A stretch of 64,000 nucleotides of DNA, taken from assembly GCA_046349635.1 (NCBI GenBank), contig JAXMBX010000012.1:1-64000 (forward strand). The letters are read 5' to 3'. Shown here one piece after another: positions 8,081 through 16,873 of this stretch (positions within the stretch are counted from its first letter, which is position 1; every line of letters begins with the position of its first letter). Position numbers and translations under genes: made by a program. The notes below the pieces were generated by a model that did no database searches, was not told where the DNA came from, and saw only the letters and a list, made by a program, of their open reading frames with translations. This DNA is from JAXMBX01 sp046349635 (GTDB lineage Bacteria > Planctomycetota > Planctomycetia > Planctomycetales > Planctomycetaceae).

Positions 8081-8782
8081 ATGGCGTCCAACAGCGGAAA
8101 GATCATTATTCTCACCGGGGCAACGCGAGGGCTGGGGGCGTCCCTGATTGAGCCGTTTGTGAAAGCCGGGCATACGGTGATCGGTTGTGGTCGGTCCGGG
8201 GATGCGATTAGAGCGCTGCAGAAAAAGTATTCCCGGCCCCACGATTTTCAGGCAGTGGATGTTTCCAGTGAACACGAAGTCATGGGCTGGGGAGAGCGAG
8301 TACTCCAGGAATTCGGTCCTCCCGACCTCCTGATTAATAACGCGGCGGTCATCAATCAGAATGCGCCGTTGTGGAAAGTCTCCGCGCAGGAGTTCGACAG
8401 CGTCATCGACGTGAACGTGAAAGGGATTGCGCACGTGGTCCGCTGCTTTGTCCCGGCGATGGTCGCGAAAAAATCAGGCGTCATTGTGAATCTCAGCTCA
8501 GGCTGGGGGCGGAGTACGTCTCCTGAAGTGGCGCCGTATTGTGCCAGCAAATGGGCAGTCGAAGGGTTGACCCTCGCGCTGGCCCAGGAACTTCCGGAAG
8601 GAATGGCGGCCATTCCGCTCAATCCCGGGATCATCAACACCGAGATGTTGCAGAGTTGCTTCGGCGAGGGGGCGGGACGGTTTCCGGACGCGGAAGAATG
8701 GAGCACCCGCGCGGCCCCGTTCCTGCTGAGCTTTGGCCCTAAGCACAACGGAAAACAGTTGACCGTTCCGGGTGAAGAATAG
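8081..8782 (+). CDS. Short-chain dehydrogenase/reductase (SDR)
   Basis: 233 aa with a classical SDR layout: cofactor loop TGATRGLGAS, NNAAV, catalytic serine in NLSSGWG, and catalytic YCASK. The family uses NAD(P)H to reduce carbonyls or oxidise alcohols; the substrate is not predictable. The start at 8081 follows CAGGAG with a 7-nt spacer. The C-terminus is a little short compared with the ~250-residue norm, and the PG motif after the active site reads LNPGIINTEM. It converges on the damaged NUDIX gene with only 4 nt between them. Confidence 0.87.
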   Translation: MASNSGKIIILTGATRGLGASLIEPFVKAGHTVIGCGRSGDAIRALQKKYSRPHDFQAVDVSSEHEVMGWGERVLQEFGPPDLLINNAAVINQNAPLWKVSAQEFDSVIDVNVKGIAHVVRCFVPAMVAKKSGVIVNLSSGWGRSTSPEVAPYCASKWAVEGLTLALAQELPEGMAAIPLNPGIINTEMLQSCFGEGAGRFPDAEEWSTRAAPFLLSFGPKHNGKQLTVPGEE

Positions 8783-8786
8783 GCCG

Positions 8787-9187
8787 TCAACTTCGAACGA
8801 GGAGTTCGATCACCTTGAGGTTCCCTTCAGGAAACCGCCAGCGATGGAGTTCGTTGCGCGGAATCCAGAAGTAGGGGCCATGCCGTTCTCGCAACTCCAG
8901 CGGGTTCTCCACGCGACAAAGCCAGAAGTGGAGATCGACACTGCCGTAATCGTAGTGGTGCAGTTCCCGAAGAAGGCATTCGACGGGGACAACCGACAGG
9001 CCGGATTCTTCCAGGCATTCCCGCCAGCCGCAGGCGTCCGAAGTCTCCCCCGCTCGCATTTGCCGCCGGGAATTCCGCAAACCCGGCGAGTGGGACGTTC
9101 TCACCGCACGCCGACGAGAACCTGGCCGTCATGCTCGACGATTGCGACGCCGATCGTTCTGGCGGTCCGTTCGCTCATCGTTCCCAT
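8787..9187 (-). pseudogene. NUDIX hydrolase gene broken by two apparent frameshifts
   Basis: The product can be pieced together from three frames: residues ARTIGVAIVEHDGQVLVGVR, then ENVPLAGFAEFP, then GETSDACGWRECLEESGL through to the end at 8787. The last piece holds the Nudix box (G-x5-E-x7-RE-x2-EE-x-G), which in the family binds Mg for hydrolysis of nucleoside diphosphates linked to another group. The frame changes fall near 9115 and near 9065. At the second, adding one G to the CCCGG run would restore FPGGKCERGE, the expected lead-in to the box. The start is ATG 9187 or 9178. A sequencing indel is as likely as a true pseudogene. Confidence 0.75.
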
Positions 9188-9203
9188 TAAATCCGTGGGG
9201 CGA

Positions 9204-10010
9204 CTACCCCTGAATGTCCGCGGGGGGGGCACCCATGATGTGGTAGCCGGAGTCCACGTGGAGATTTTCCCCGGTGACGCCGCTCGCCAGATCGCTGAGC
9301 AGATAAGCACCCGATTTGCCGACATCTTCCATCGTGACGTTGCGGCGGAGCGGGGCCATCTTCGTGTAGAGGTTCATCATGCTGTCGATTTCACCGACGG
9401 CGGAGGAGCTGAGGGTCTTGAGCGGACCGGCGCTGAGGCCGTTGACGCGGAACCCTTCGGGACCGAGCTCGTTGGCGAGGTATTCGATGCAGCTTTCGAG
9501 GGCGGATTTGCAGAGGCCCATGACGTTGTAGCCGGGGATGACTTTTTCGCCACCCAGATACGTGAGGGCGAGGATGCTCCCGCCGGGAGCGAGGATGTTC
9601 TTGGCGCGGTGCGTGATCGCCATCAGGCTGAACACGCTGATGTCCATCGACAGCAAAAAGCCGGCCCGGCTGGCGGCGTGCACGGGGCCTTTCAGATCTT
9701 CCATGGGGGCGTACGCAATGGAGTGCAGCACGAAATCAACCTGGCCGAAGTGCTCTTTCGCCGCGGCGAAGACCTTGTCCAAGTCTTCATCCTTCTGCAC
9801 GTCACAGGGGAGGATCAGTTTCGCACCAAGAGGCTCGACGAGCTTGCGGACCCGGCCTTCCATGCGGGGACGGGCAGGATCCTTATCCGGAAGATGGGTA
9901 AAGCCCATCTCAGCTCCTTCTTCGTGGAGCTTCTGGGTGATCCCCCACGCGATGGAGTGATCGTTGGCGATCCCGAAAATCAGTCCCTTTTTGCCGGTAA
10001 ACAGACCCAT
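9204..10010 (-). CDS. fabI: Enoyl-[acyl-carrier-protein] reductase FabI
   Basis: 268 aa. It reduces the enoyl-ACP double bond with NADH in the last step of each fatty-acid elongation cycle. Motifs: cofactor site LIFGIANDHSIAWGI, HSIAYAP, and the active-site stretch YLGGEKVIPGYNVMGLCK, containing the FabI-type Tyr-x6-Lys pair. The start is set by AGGAGG at 10017-10022, which is correctly spaced for the ATG at 10010 (MGLFTGKKGL) and abuts the alternative ATG at 10016. It is a single-gene unit, followed 16 nt later by the NUDIX remnant. Confidence 0.94.
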   Translation of the reverse strand: MGLFTGKKGLIFGIANDHSIAWGITQKLHEEGAEMGFTHLPDKDPARPRMEGRVRKLVEPLGAKLILPCDVQKDEDLDKVFAAAKEHFGQVDFVLHSIAYAPMEDLKGPVHAASRAGFLLSMDISVFSLMAITHRAKNILAPGGSILALTYLGGEKVIPGYNVMGLCKSALESCIEYLANELGPEGFRVNGLSAGPLKTLSSSAVGEIDSMMNLYTKMAPLRRNVTMEDVGKSGAYLLSDLASGVTGENLHVDSGYHIMGAPPADIQG

Positions 10011-10112
10011 GTTCATCCTCCTGCGACAGTGAAGCAATTTTTGGTAAGATACTGTGTCGGAACTGGACCATCAAGGAGAGGCAATTCGCAGGGGTAAGGA
10101 AGTAAAACAAGG

Positions 10113-10802
10113 ATGTGCGGCCGGTTTACCTTAACTCAGAATCCCAACGGTTTTTGCCGCGAATGGAATCTGCCTCAAATTCTGGACTGGAAACCGCGAT
10201 ATAACGTCTCGCCGGGGCAGTTTGTCCAGGTCCATTACTTTGATCCCGGTTCGAAACAGGTAACACACCAGGATATGTTCTGGGGGCTGCCGAACAGCAT
10301 GCACCCCGGCAGCGAGGCGCATCGGCACATCAATGCCCGCATTGAAACCGCCGCCGAGAAACCGACGTTTCGGAATGCGATCCGGGAACGGCGCTGCATC
10401 ATTCTGGGGGACGGGTTTTATGAGTGGGGGCACGTCTCCGGGCGGGTCAAGCAGCCCTTTCATGTGACGAGCGGGTTAAGGGCGCTGTTCGCCTTCTCGG
10501 GGATCTGGGAATGGGATCCGAGTCCGACTCACCTGGAGCGGCGGGCTTTTGCAATCCTGACGCGGGACGCCAATTCAACGTTGGCATCGATTCATCCCCG
10601 GATGCCCGTCCTGGTGCGACCGGAGAAAATTGAAGACTGGCTCGATCCGAACCTGCGCGATCCATCCCAAATTCAGGCAATGACGGATGCATTCACGGCC
10701 GAAGAGGTGCGCCTGATTCCCGTGGGAACACAGGTGAACAACGCCCGCTACGACGCCGAGGATTGCATGACTCCGCAACGGGCGCAGAAGACTTTGTTCT
10801 AA
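10113..10802 (+). CDS. SRAP family protein (SOS response-associated peptidase, YedK/HMCES type)
   Basis: 229 aa. The protein begins MCGRFTLT, so Cys2 becomes the N-terminal nucleophile once Met is removed; in this family it forms a thiazolidine crosslink with abasic sites in single-stranded DNA. Other conserved blocks are RYNVSPGQ, INARIETAAEKPTFRNAI, RRCIILGDGFYEW (conserved Glu) and the HPRMPVLV histidine. The length is typical. It is divergent from fabI and converges on the hydrolase gene. No SOS box was recognised upstream. Confidence 0.93.
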   Translation: MCGRFTLTQNPNGFCREWNLPQILDWKPRYNVSPGQFVQVHYFDPGSKQVTHQDMFWGLPNSMHPGSEAHRHINARIETAAEKPTFRNAIRERRCIILGDGFYEWGHVSGRVKQPFHVTSGLRALFAFSGIWEWDPSPTHLERRAFAILTRDANSTLASIHPRMPVLVRPEKIEDWLDPNLRDPSQIQAMTDAFTAEEVRLIPVGTQVNNARYDAEDCMTPQRAQKTLF

Positions 10803-10835
10803 TCTTCCCGCGTGACGGTCGACCGCGCGGAATCC

Positions 10836-11630
10836 TCAGACACATTGGGGACTGCAGATATCCATCATCACCCAGCGGTCGATATCCCGCAGGAGCTTCT
10901 GCGGCAGATCTCCCTTCTGGGGTGCGGGGTAGTTGCGGGCACACAACCGCATGCCGACCGTGTGCAGCATCCGCTGGAGGCGGCGCTGTTCCAGACGCTC
11001 GGTGGGGTTGGTGCTGGCGAGCATCACCCGTTTCCCCTTGAGGTCGCGGAAGCGGCGGACCAGGTGCGGGATCTGAGGGAAACCGACATCACAGGCAATC
11101 ACGCCCGCAAACCAGTCGGGGCGGGCGAAACCGGCCTGCAGTGCCGCCATGGCACCCCAACCCTGCCCCACGAGATAAATTCGTTCCGAGTGGACGTGGT
11201 GAGTGCGGCGGAAGCGCGTAATTTCGTTTCGAACCCACTGTTCCAGACCGTATTGCTCGCTGGACAACTGGGCGGCGAATTCATCCTTGTCCTCCACCTT
11301 GCCCAGGTGCGAGGTGAGGTCGAGACCCAGGCCGACATAGTTGCGGTCGCTGATGTGGCCCATCGTCCGGGCGAAGGACTGAGCGGTCCGCGGGCCGTTT
11401 TGCAGCCAGACCAGCAAAGGATAGGCGTACTTGGGTTCGTAGGAATCGGGGACGTAAATCGCCGACTCTTCAGTGTCCGTCGTGGCAGGCGGGACGACCG
11501 CGGGCAACGAGTCCGTGGCGTTTAGAAAAGGAGTCTGAACGGCGCACACCGGTCCATCCATGCGGAAGTGGCGCTTGGTTTCGGAGGTGGATTGACCGCC
11601 GAGAAATTCTGTGGAAAAACGAGGTTTCAT
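10836..11630 (-). CDS. Alpha/beta-hydrolase fold protein lacking the nucleophilic serine
   Basis: 264 aa. The fold resembles putative esterases/phospholipases: a strand-loop YPLLVWLQNGPRTAQ, a long middle part, then the nucleophile elbow region YLVGQGWGAMAALQAGF. The elbow reads G-Q-G-W-G where an active enzyme has G-x-S-x-G, so the serine is replaced by glycine. A later block, VMLASTNPTERL, corresponds to the strand that carries the acid residue. The gene overlaps the upstream amidase by 4 nt (ATGA). It may be a non-catalytic binding protein or use another mechanism. The N-terminal ~35 residues show no signal peptide. Confidence 0.75.
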   Translation of the reverse strand: MKPRFSTEFLGGQSTSETKRHFRMDGPVCAVQTPFLNATDSLPAVVPPATTDTEESAIYVPDSYEPKYAYPLLVWLQNGPRTAQSFARTMGHISDRNYVGLGLDLTSHLGKVEDKDEFAAQLSSEQYGLEQWVRNEITRFRRTHHVHSERIYLVGQGWGAMAALQAGFARPDWFAGVIACDVGFPQIPHLVRRFRDLKGKRVMLASTNPTERLEQRRLQRMLHTVGMRLCARNYPAPQKGDLPQKLLRDIDRWVMMDICSPQCV

Positions 11631-12400
11631 TGGAACGCTGCCTCTTTCTGATCTGCCTGGTTGGCAGTGCGGAGCACAGGAGCAGCCTCGTCATTGGGGC
11701 TGGCTCCCACGAATGTCGGCTCGTCTCCTTGAGCCGCCACAACTTCCGAAAATGGAAAATACTTTCCGGGGCATTCCGTGGAACGAATGTCCCGATGTCC
11801 GATGATATTCTTTGAGGGGACGTGGTATGTATTGGCCAGGTTCTTGACCAGCTTCTTGACCGCGATCATCTGCTTGCTCGTGGGGGGAGTTTTTTCAAAA
11901 TTTCCCACCAGGACGACCCCAATTCCCTTCTGATTATATTCCGGGTCCGAAGCGCCGGCATGGGCTCCCTGCAGTTGTTGCACCCAGCGAAAGGTCGGTT
12001 CAATCTCGCCATCGGGCATGCCGTTGCCGTTGCCGATGACGAAGTGGTAGCCGATTCCCAGCCAGGACTTCCCTTTACTGTCCTTCCGGGCGAGGTGCGC
12101 CTGATGAATGCTGTCCACGCTCCCTTTCTCTGCCGCCGTGTGGTGCAGAACGATGTACTTCCACTCCCGTTCAGGGGCGTTCGGCTTCCAGGGATTTACA
12201 CCTGAGGCCGGGATGCTCAACGTCGGAGGCAGATTCGAGAGCGAGGGGGCGGTTGGGGTCACCGCGGCAGGCCGCGAAGTGACGTGCGAATTGGGAGCGG
12301 GAGGAAGAGGCATGGACTGCACACACCCCAGCATCCAACCGGTCGAAAAGATCCCGGTCCCGATCCAGCACAGGGTTCTGTACGCAGAAAACACAGTCAA
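11627..12400 (-). CDS. N-acetylmuramoyl-L-alanine amidase (PGRP/amidase-2 domain), probable lipoprotein
   Basis: 257 aa. The N-terminus has a hydrophobic segment ending STGWMLGC, a plausible lipobox, then a P/S/T-rich linker to about residue 70. The amidase-2/PGRP domain follows, with zinc ligands in YIVLHHTA (His), the central GIGYHFVI, and IIGHRDI...TECPGKYF (His and Cys). It would cleave the amide bond between MurNAc and the stem peptide at the outer or inner membrane surface. A peptidoglycan amidase fits the presence of peptidoglycan in planctomycetes. It leads a two-gene unit with the degenerate hydrolase. Confidence 0.88.
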   Translation of the reverse strand: MTVFSAYRTLCWIGTGIFSTGWMLGCVQSMPLPPAPNSHVTSRPAAVTPTAPSLSNLPPTLSIPASGVNPWKPNAPEREWKYIVLHHTAAEKGSVDSIHQAHLARKDSKGKSWLGIGYHFVIGNGNGMPDGEIEPTFRWVQQLQGAHAGASDPEYNQKGIGVVLVGNFEKTPPTSKQMIAVKKLVKNLANTYHVPSKNIIGHRDIRSTECPGKYFPFSEVVAAQGDEPTFVGASPNDEAAPVLRTANQADQKEAAFQ

Positions 12401-12961
12401 TCACCCCCAACAGCCGGGCACAGCTCCGAAGATCGCTCTTCAAACTTGTCCGGCAAAATCCATCCCTGCCGCAACTCTTTCCAGATCACTCAGCTTGTGT
12501 GAAGTTCCAGAAATCCGGGCTGGGAGCGTGGAATTTACTGGGGGTGGAAAATCCTGTCAATTCCGGTCGAACGTAACTGCTTTCAGATGCAGGATCTCCG
12601 ATCAGAACAGGTGGTAATTTGTTCCGGTTGGTGAAATTGGGCGTTCAAAAAATCCCCCCGAAAAATCGCCCAGCTTTCTATCGTTCGCTAATCGTCACCA
12701 TGGCGCTTTTTTGAGCGTTTTCAAGGTAAATTACCCCATGTGATTACAGAGGGCCGCATCCGTTGCCGACAGGGACTCTTCCCTCCCCGGATTTCCGGTC
12801 AGTTGCCGTGGGGAATCCCACACGCTACAACGGGTTGCAGTCAGGCGTGAGGACTACTCTCCGCTTGGATTTATGAACAATCCCTATCCCGTTTGCGTGT
12901 GCGGTGCGAAGGCCGACGAGCAAGCGGGCTCATTTTCGCTGGATCAAAAAAGGAAGTTCGT
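12401..12961. other. 560-nt intergenic region, no gene seen
   Basis: This divergent region between the amidase and malate dehydrogenase genes holds no ORF with credible coding character and no recognised RNA gene. It must carry promoters for both genes, but I found no convincing -35/-10 pair. An AT-rich patch lies at about 12700-12745. Confidence 0.5.
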
Positions 12962-13954
12962 ATGGTCAGCCCGATTCGAGTCGCCGTGACCGGTGCCGCC
13001 GGTCAGATTGGATACGCAATGTTGTTCCGCCTGGCGTCAGGCGAAGTATTCGGCCCGAATCAGCCGGTGATCCTGCACCTGGTGGAAGTTCCCCCGATCA
13101 TGGCGGCGCTCGACGGTGTCCACATGGAACTGGACGACTGTGCGTTCCCCACGCTGCACGGTGTGGTGAAGGCGGACAGCGACCATTTGGAAGTGGGCTT
13201 TAAGGACTGCAATTTCGTGATCTGCGTGGGAAGCGTCCCCCGTAAGGCAGGCATGGAGCGTGCGGATCTGATCCGGATCAACGGCCCGATCTTCACGAAC
13301 ACCGGAAAAGCGATTAACAACGTCGCCGCGAGCGATGTCCGGGTGGTCGTGGTCGGAAACCCGTGCAACACGAACTGCCTGATCGCGATGAAGAATGCAC
13401 CGAATGTTCCCAAGGATCGCTGGTACGCGATGACCAAGCTGGATGAGAACCGGGCGGTCTCGCAGTTGGCCCAGAAAGCGGGACAACCGATTGCCGCGGT
13501 GAGCAACGTCGCGATCTGGGGGAACCACAGTGCGACGCAGTTCCCGGATTTTTATCACGCGAAGATCAATGGACAGCCCGCCACATCGGTCATCAAGGAT
13601 GAGAACTGGTTGAAGACTGACTTCATCACGACGGTGCAGCAGCGAGGTGCGGCGGTCATCAAGGCCCGGGGAGCTTCGAGCGCGGCGTCCGCCGCGAATG
13701 CCGCGCTGGATACGGTCAAGGCGGTCATCCGTCCGACTCCCGCCGGAAATTTCTTCAGTGCAGCCATCTGCAGCGACGGCAGCTACGGTGTCGAAGCCGG
13801 TTTGATCAGCAGCTTCCCGCTCACCTCCGACGGCAAGACCTGGAAGATCGTGCAGGGGTTGGAGATCGACCCCTTTGCGAAGGAAAAGATCGACCTGACG
13901 GTCAACGAATTGAAGACCGAACGGGACACGGTGGCCGATCTGCTGCCCAAGTAA
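12962..13954 (+). CDS. mdh: Malate dehydrogenase
   Basis: 330 aa. It interconverts malate and oxaloacetate with NAD in the TCA cycle. It belongs to the MDH type 2 group (cytosolic-eukaryote-like): TGAAGQIGYAMLFRLASGEVFG, VGSVPRKAGMERADLI (substrate arginines), VVVGNPCNTN and the catalytic histidine in IWGNHSATQ. The start at 12962 follows AAGGAA by a 7-nt spacer and gives MVSPIRVAVTG. A strong hairpin directly after the stop probably ends the transcript before queC. Confidence 0.94.
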   Translation: MVSPIRVAVTGAAGQIGYAMLFRLASGEVFGPNQPVILHLVEVPPIMAALDGVHMELDDCAFPTLHGVVKADSDHLEVGFKDCNFVICVGSVPRKAGMERADLIRINGPIFTNTGKAINNVAASDVRVVVVGNPCNTNCLIAMKNAPNVPKDRWYAMTKLDENRAVSQLAQKAGQPIAAVSNVAIWGNHSATQFPDFYHAKINGQPATSVIKDENWLKTDFITTVQQRGAAVIKARGASSAASAANAALDTVKAVIRPTPAGNFFSAAICSDGSYGVEAGLISSFPLTSDGKTWKIVQGLEIDPFAKEKIDLTVNELKTERDTVADLLPK

Positions 13955-13969
13955 GCCGTGATGAATGTC

Positions 13970-13997
13970 GAGAACGCTGTGCGAACACAGCGTTCTC
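13970..13997 (+). terminator. Hairpin after mdh
   Basis: A perfect 12-bp stem, GAGAACGCTGTG and CACAGCGTTCTC, encloses a CGAA tetraloop 16 nt after the mdh stop. The T-run after it is weak (ATTCACTTT), so it may be a terminator or an mRNA-stabilising 3' hairpin. Confidence 0.7.
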
Positions 13998-14026
13998 ATT
14001 CACTTTGAGACGACATCCGTGCCGGA

Positions 14027-14773
14027 ATGACTATGACACACGACACGTGGCGAACGCAGCCGGTCGGAGTGTTGGTGAGTGGCGGCGCGGATAGTGCCAT
14101 CCTGACGGCGGACCTGGCGAACGATTCTCCCGCGGTCTATCCGCTCTATGTCCGGTTTGGCTTGATCTGGGAAGCGGAGGAAGAAGCGGCGCTGCGGCGG
14201 TTTCTTGCCAAACTGACGTTCCCTGCTCTCAAGCCTTTGACGGTGTTTCAGTGTCCGATTCGGGAAGTCTATGGAGAACATTGGAGCACTTCCGGAGAGA
14301 GAACACCGGATGCGGAAACACCGGACGAGGCGGTGTATCTCCCCGGCAGGAATCTGCTGTTAACCAGCCAGGCTGCCATTTGGTGCCATCTGCACGGAGT
14401 CCCCACGCTGGCCTGGGGAACGCTGCGGGGAAATCCGTTCGCGGATGCGGGGGATCCTTTTTTTGAATCGCTGGAGAAAACGGTCCATCTGGCTTTGGGG
14501 GGAGATCTGAAGCTGGTCCGGCCATTTTCGGGAATGAACAAGACTCAGGTGCTCCTCAAGGGGCAGCACCTGCCGCTGGAGGAAACAATGTCCTGTATCC
14601 GTCCGACTCCGGAAGGGATGCACTGCGGCGCGTGCAATAAATGCGCGGAACGCCGCAAGGGATTTCGGGACGCGGGAATTCCAGATCGGACTCAATATGC
14701 CCGGGAAGGAGACACGAATCTCCGCTCTCCGGGGGCGCCTGATTTCCCGCAGACGGAGGGGATCAACTCGTGA
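14027..14773 (+). CDS. queC: 7-cyano-7-deazaguanine synthase-like protein QueC
   Basis: 248 aa. The PP-loop ATPase motif SGGADSAIL near residue 19 and the C-terminal zinc knuckle (CIRPTPEGMHCGACNKC) match QueC, which converts carboxydeazaguanine to preQ0 with ATP and ammonia for queuosine in tRNA or deazapurines in DNA. PLYVRFGLIWE and PGRNLLLTSQAAIW are the expected internal blocks. After the knuckle there are ~35 extra residues without a clear fold. Its stop overlaps the bioA start (GTGA). No queD, queE or queF is in the window, so the pathway is not shown complete here. Confidence 0.87.
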   Translation: MTMTHDTWRTQPVGVLVSGGADSAILTADLANDSPAVYPLYVRFGLIWEAEEEAALRRFLAKLTFPALKPLTVFQCPIREVYGEHWSTSGERTPDAETPDEAVYLPGRNLLLTSQAAIWCHLHGVPTLAWGTLRGNPFADAGDPFFESLEKTVHLALGGDLKLVRPFSGMNKTQVLLKGQHLPLEETMSCIRPTPEGMHCGACNKCAERRKGFRDAGIPDRTQYAREGDTNLRSPGAPDFPQTEGINS

Positions 14774-16155
14774 GCAGCGACCGTTCCGAAACCGACATTC
14801 TGCGGCACTACGATCGCAATTTCGTTTGGCATCCGTTCACGCCGATGCTGGAGTACTGCCGGGAAGAGATTCCGATCATTGCCGAGGCGGAAGGCTTCCA
14901 CCTGATCGACACGGAGGGGCGGGCCTATATCGATGGGACATCCTCGCTGTGGTGCAACGTGCACGGGCACCGAGTTGCGGAAATCGACGATGCGATAGCG
15001 GCGCAAGTGGATCGCGTCTCACACAGCACGTTGCTGGGGCTCGCGAATGCCCCTTCGGTTGAGTTGGCGCATCAACTCGTGGCACGCGTGCCGGCGGGTC
15101 TGTCGCGGGTCTTTTATTCGGACAGCGGGGCCACGGCGGTCGAAGTCGCACTGAAGATCGCGTTTCAATTCCATCGTCAGAAGCCCCGGCCGGAGTCGCG
15201 AGATCTGTTTGTCAGTCTGTCCGGTGCATATCACGGCGACACGCTGGGGGCGGTGAGTGTCGGCGGCGTGGATCTGTTTCACAGTGTCTATGAGTCCCTG
15301 CTCTTTCCGACTTTGAAGGTCCCCTCCCCCGTCACCTATCGCGTGCCCCCGGGATATGATGCGGACTCGTATCTGCAGTTTTGCGTGGACGAACTGGACC
15401 GGACATTGCGCGAGAACCAGGAACGGATTGCGGCGTTCATCATCGAGCCTCTGGTCCAGGGAGCATCGGGGATGCTGGTGCACCCCCCCGGCTATTTGCG
15501 TCGGGTGCGGGAATTGACGTATCAGTACGACATTCCGCTGATCGCGGACGAAGTGGCGGTGGGCTTTGGCCGAACGGGGACGATGTTCGCCTGCGAGCAG
15601 GAAGACGTGGCTCCGGACATCCTCTGCCTGGCGAAAGGGTTGACGGGGGGGTATTTGCCGCTGGCGGCCACACTCTGTTCCGAGGAGATTTACAGCGCAT
15701 TCCTGGCGCCTCCCGAACAATACAAGACGTTTTTTCACGGTCACACGTTCACGGGGAATCCGCTGGGATGTGCCGCGGCGCTCGCTTCGCTCCGCTTATT
15801 CGAACGGAATGACATCCTGGGAAATGTCCAGCGAAATGGCGCGTGGCTGCAGGAGCGGCTGGATGACTGGCGGAGGTATCCTCAGGTCGGTGACATCCGT
15901 CAATGTGGCGTGATGGTGGGGATTGAACTCGTCAGCGACAACGAAAGCCAGGCGCGGTTTCCGACGGCGTGGCGGGTGGGGCATCGGATCACGAAGGCCG
16001 CTCGAAAACGAGGGCTGATCACACGGCCGCTGGGGGATATTCTCGTGATCATGCCGGCCCCTGCGATGCCGCAACGCGTGCTGTCGGAACTCGTCGACAT
16101 TCTGGAGGAATCGATGCTCGACGTGCTGCAGCATCTGCCCCCGGACGAGGATTAG
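14770..16155 (+). CDS. bioA: Adenosylmethionine-8-amino-7-oxononanoate aminotransferase BioA
   Basis: 461 aa, PLP-dependent class III aminotransferase. It begins with the BioA-type lead NFVWHPFTPM, then DGTSSLWCNVHGH, YSDSGATAVEVALKIA, SGAYHGDTLGAVSVGG, IADEVAVGFGRTG (PLP aspartate) and the Schiff-base lysine in LCLAKGLTGGYLPLAAT. The TSSLWCNVHGH element separates BioA from other class III enzymes. It transfers an amino group from S-adenosylmethionine in biotin synthesis. It starts at a GTG inside the queC stop, so it depends on queC translation. No other bio genes are adjacent. Confidence 0.92.
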   Translation: MSSDRSETDILRHYDRNFVWHPFTPMLEYCREEIPIIAEAEGFHLIDTEGRAYIDGTSSLWCNVHGHRVAEIDDAIAAQVDRVSHSTLLGLANAPSVELAHQLVARVPAGLSRVFYSDSGATAVEVALKIAFQFHRQKPRPESRDLFVSLSGAYHGDTLGAVSVGGVDLFHSVYESLLFPTLKVPSPVTYRVPPGYDADSYLQFCVDELDRTLRENQERIAAFIIEPLVQGASGMLVHPPGYLRRVRELTYQYDIPLIADEVAVGFGRTGTMFACEQEDVAPDILCLAKGLTGGYLPLAATLCSEEIYSAFLAPPEQYKTFFHGHTFTGNPLGCAAALASLRLFERNDILGNVQRNGAWLQERLDDWRRYPQVGDIRQCGVMVGIELVSDNESQARFPTAWRVGHRITKAARKRGLITRPLGDILVIMPAPAMPQRVLSELVDILEESMLDVLQHLPPDED

Positions 16156-16188
16156 GTCAGCACTCAATCAGCCGATGTGAATTGCCCG

Positions 16189-16548
16189 CTACTGACCGGA
16201 GGGCTTGCTGTGCTTCTCGCGTGGCGTGCGAATGTTATCGCGCGATCCGGATGGTTTGTGAGCTTGGCTCTTGCCACCCCCGGCGAGCAAGTTCCAGAAG
16301 AAGGGGCGCAGGAACCGCGCGAAGCAGTGCCGACAGCGATAGGGAGTGCAAAGCCCTATGATCGCCAGGTACTCAAAAAAGAAATGCGGATTAGCGTGTT
16401 GCACCTTCGGAGCGCGACACACCGGACATCGGACGGCGAGGTCGTGTTTGGATTCTGACACGGGGGGTCTCAGTCTGCCTTGGCCCAGAGCTACTGATGA
16501 CAAAAGGGACACATTTTTTAAGAGATCTTGATGATCAGCGATCTCCAT
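16189..16548 (-). CDS. Small zinc-ribbon protein of unknown function
   Basis: 119 aa as drawn. The recognisable part is a double cysteine pair: VRCPVCRA, then 24 residues later PYRCRHCFARF. The PYRCxxCxxRF pattern recurs in short zinc-ribbon proteins of planctomycetes and acidobacteria, where the cysteines should bind one Zn. The segment before residue ~38 is less convincing, and no ribosome site precedes the ATG at 16548, so the true start could be further in. Lack of a signal peptide suggests a cytoplasmic role. Function unknown. Confidence 0.55.
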   Translation of the reverse strand: MEIADHQDLLKNVSLLSSVALGQGRLRPPVSESKHDLAVRCPVCRAPKVQHANPHFFFEYLAIIGLCTPYRCRHCFARFLRPFFWNLLAGGGKSQAHKPSGSRDNIRTPREKHSKPSGQ

Positions 16549-16757
16549 AAGGGAAAATTGATTCGTCGAAAGCCGGAAAAAAGTTGCAGGAAATTCAACG
16601 CACTATCTTCTGCAGCTTGCCATGACTTTCAGCTCAGCAACTTCCAACCGGCTCGTCCCTGACATGTCGGAAATCCTTTGCACTTAAGATTATCCATGCG
16701 AAACATTACGGCAATCAATGGCAGTTTGAGCAGAAAAGTAAAGATTTCGTAAAGAAA

Positions 16758-16797
16758 AAGACCAATTCGCTCCTGTTTCGTGGAGCGAACTGGTCTT
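16758..16797 (-). terminator. Rho-independent terminator of the Tyr-rich secreted protein gene
   Basis: A 16-bp stem with one mismatch (AAGACCAATTCGCTCC against GGAGCGAACTGGTCTT) encloses an 8-nt loop. On the minus strand it is followed by a T-rich run (TTTTTCTTTA). It lies ~77 nt after the stop of the gene at 16874-17173. Confidence 0.85.
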
Positions 16798-16873
16798 GAT
16801 TATCGAGGAGTTTCGACCGCGAATTTCGAAATGGTTCAGGTCGAGATTCGCGGTGGAGTGTTTTCGGGTGGAC

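Noticed and set aside
8772..10097. A 441-codon plus-strand ORF covering the NUDIX remnant and fabI
   Set aside because: It crosses two genes in antisense and has no recognisable domain, while fabI is certain on the minus strand.
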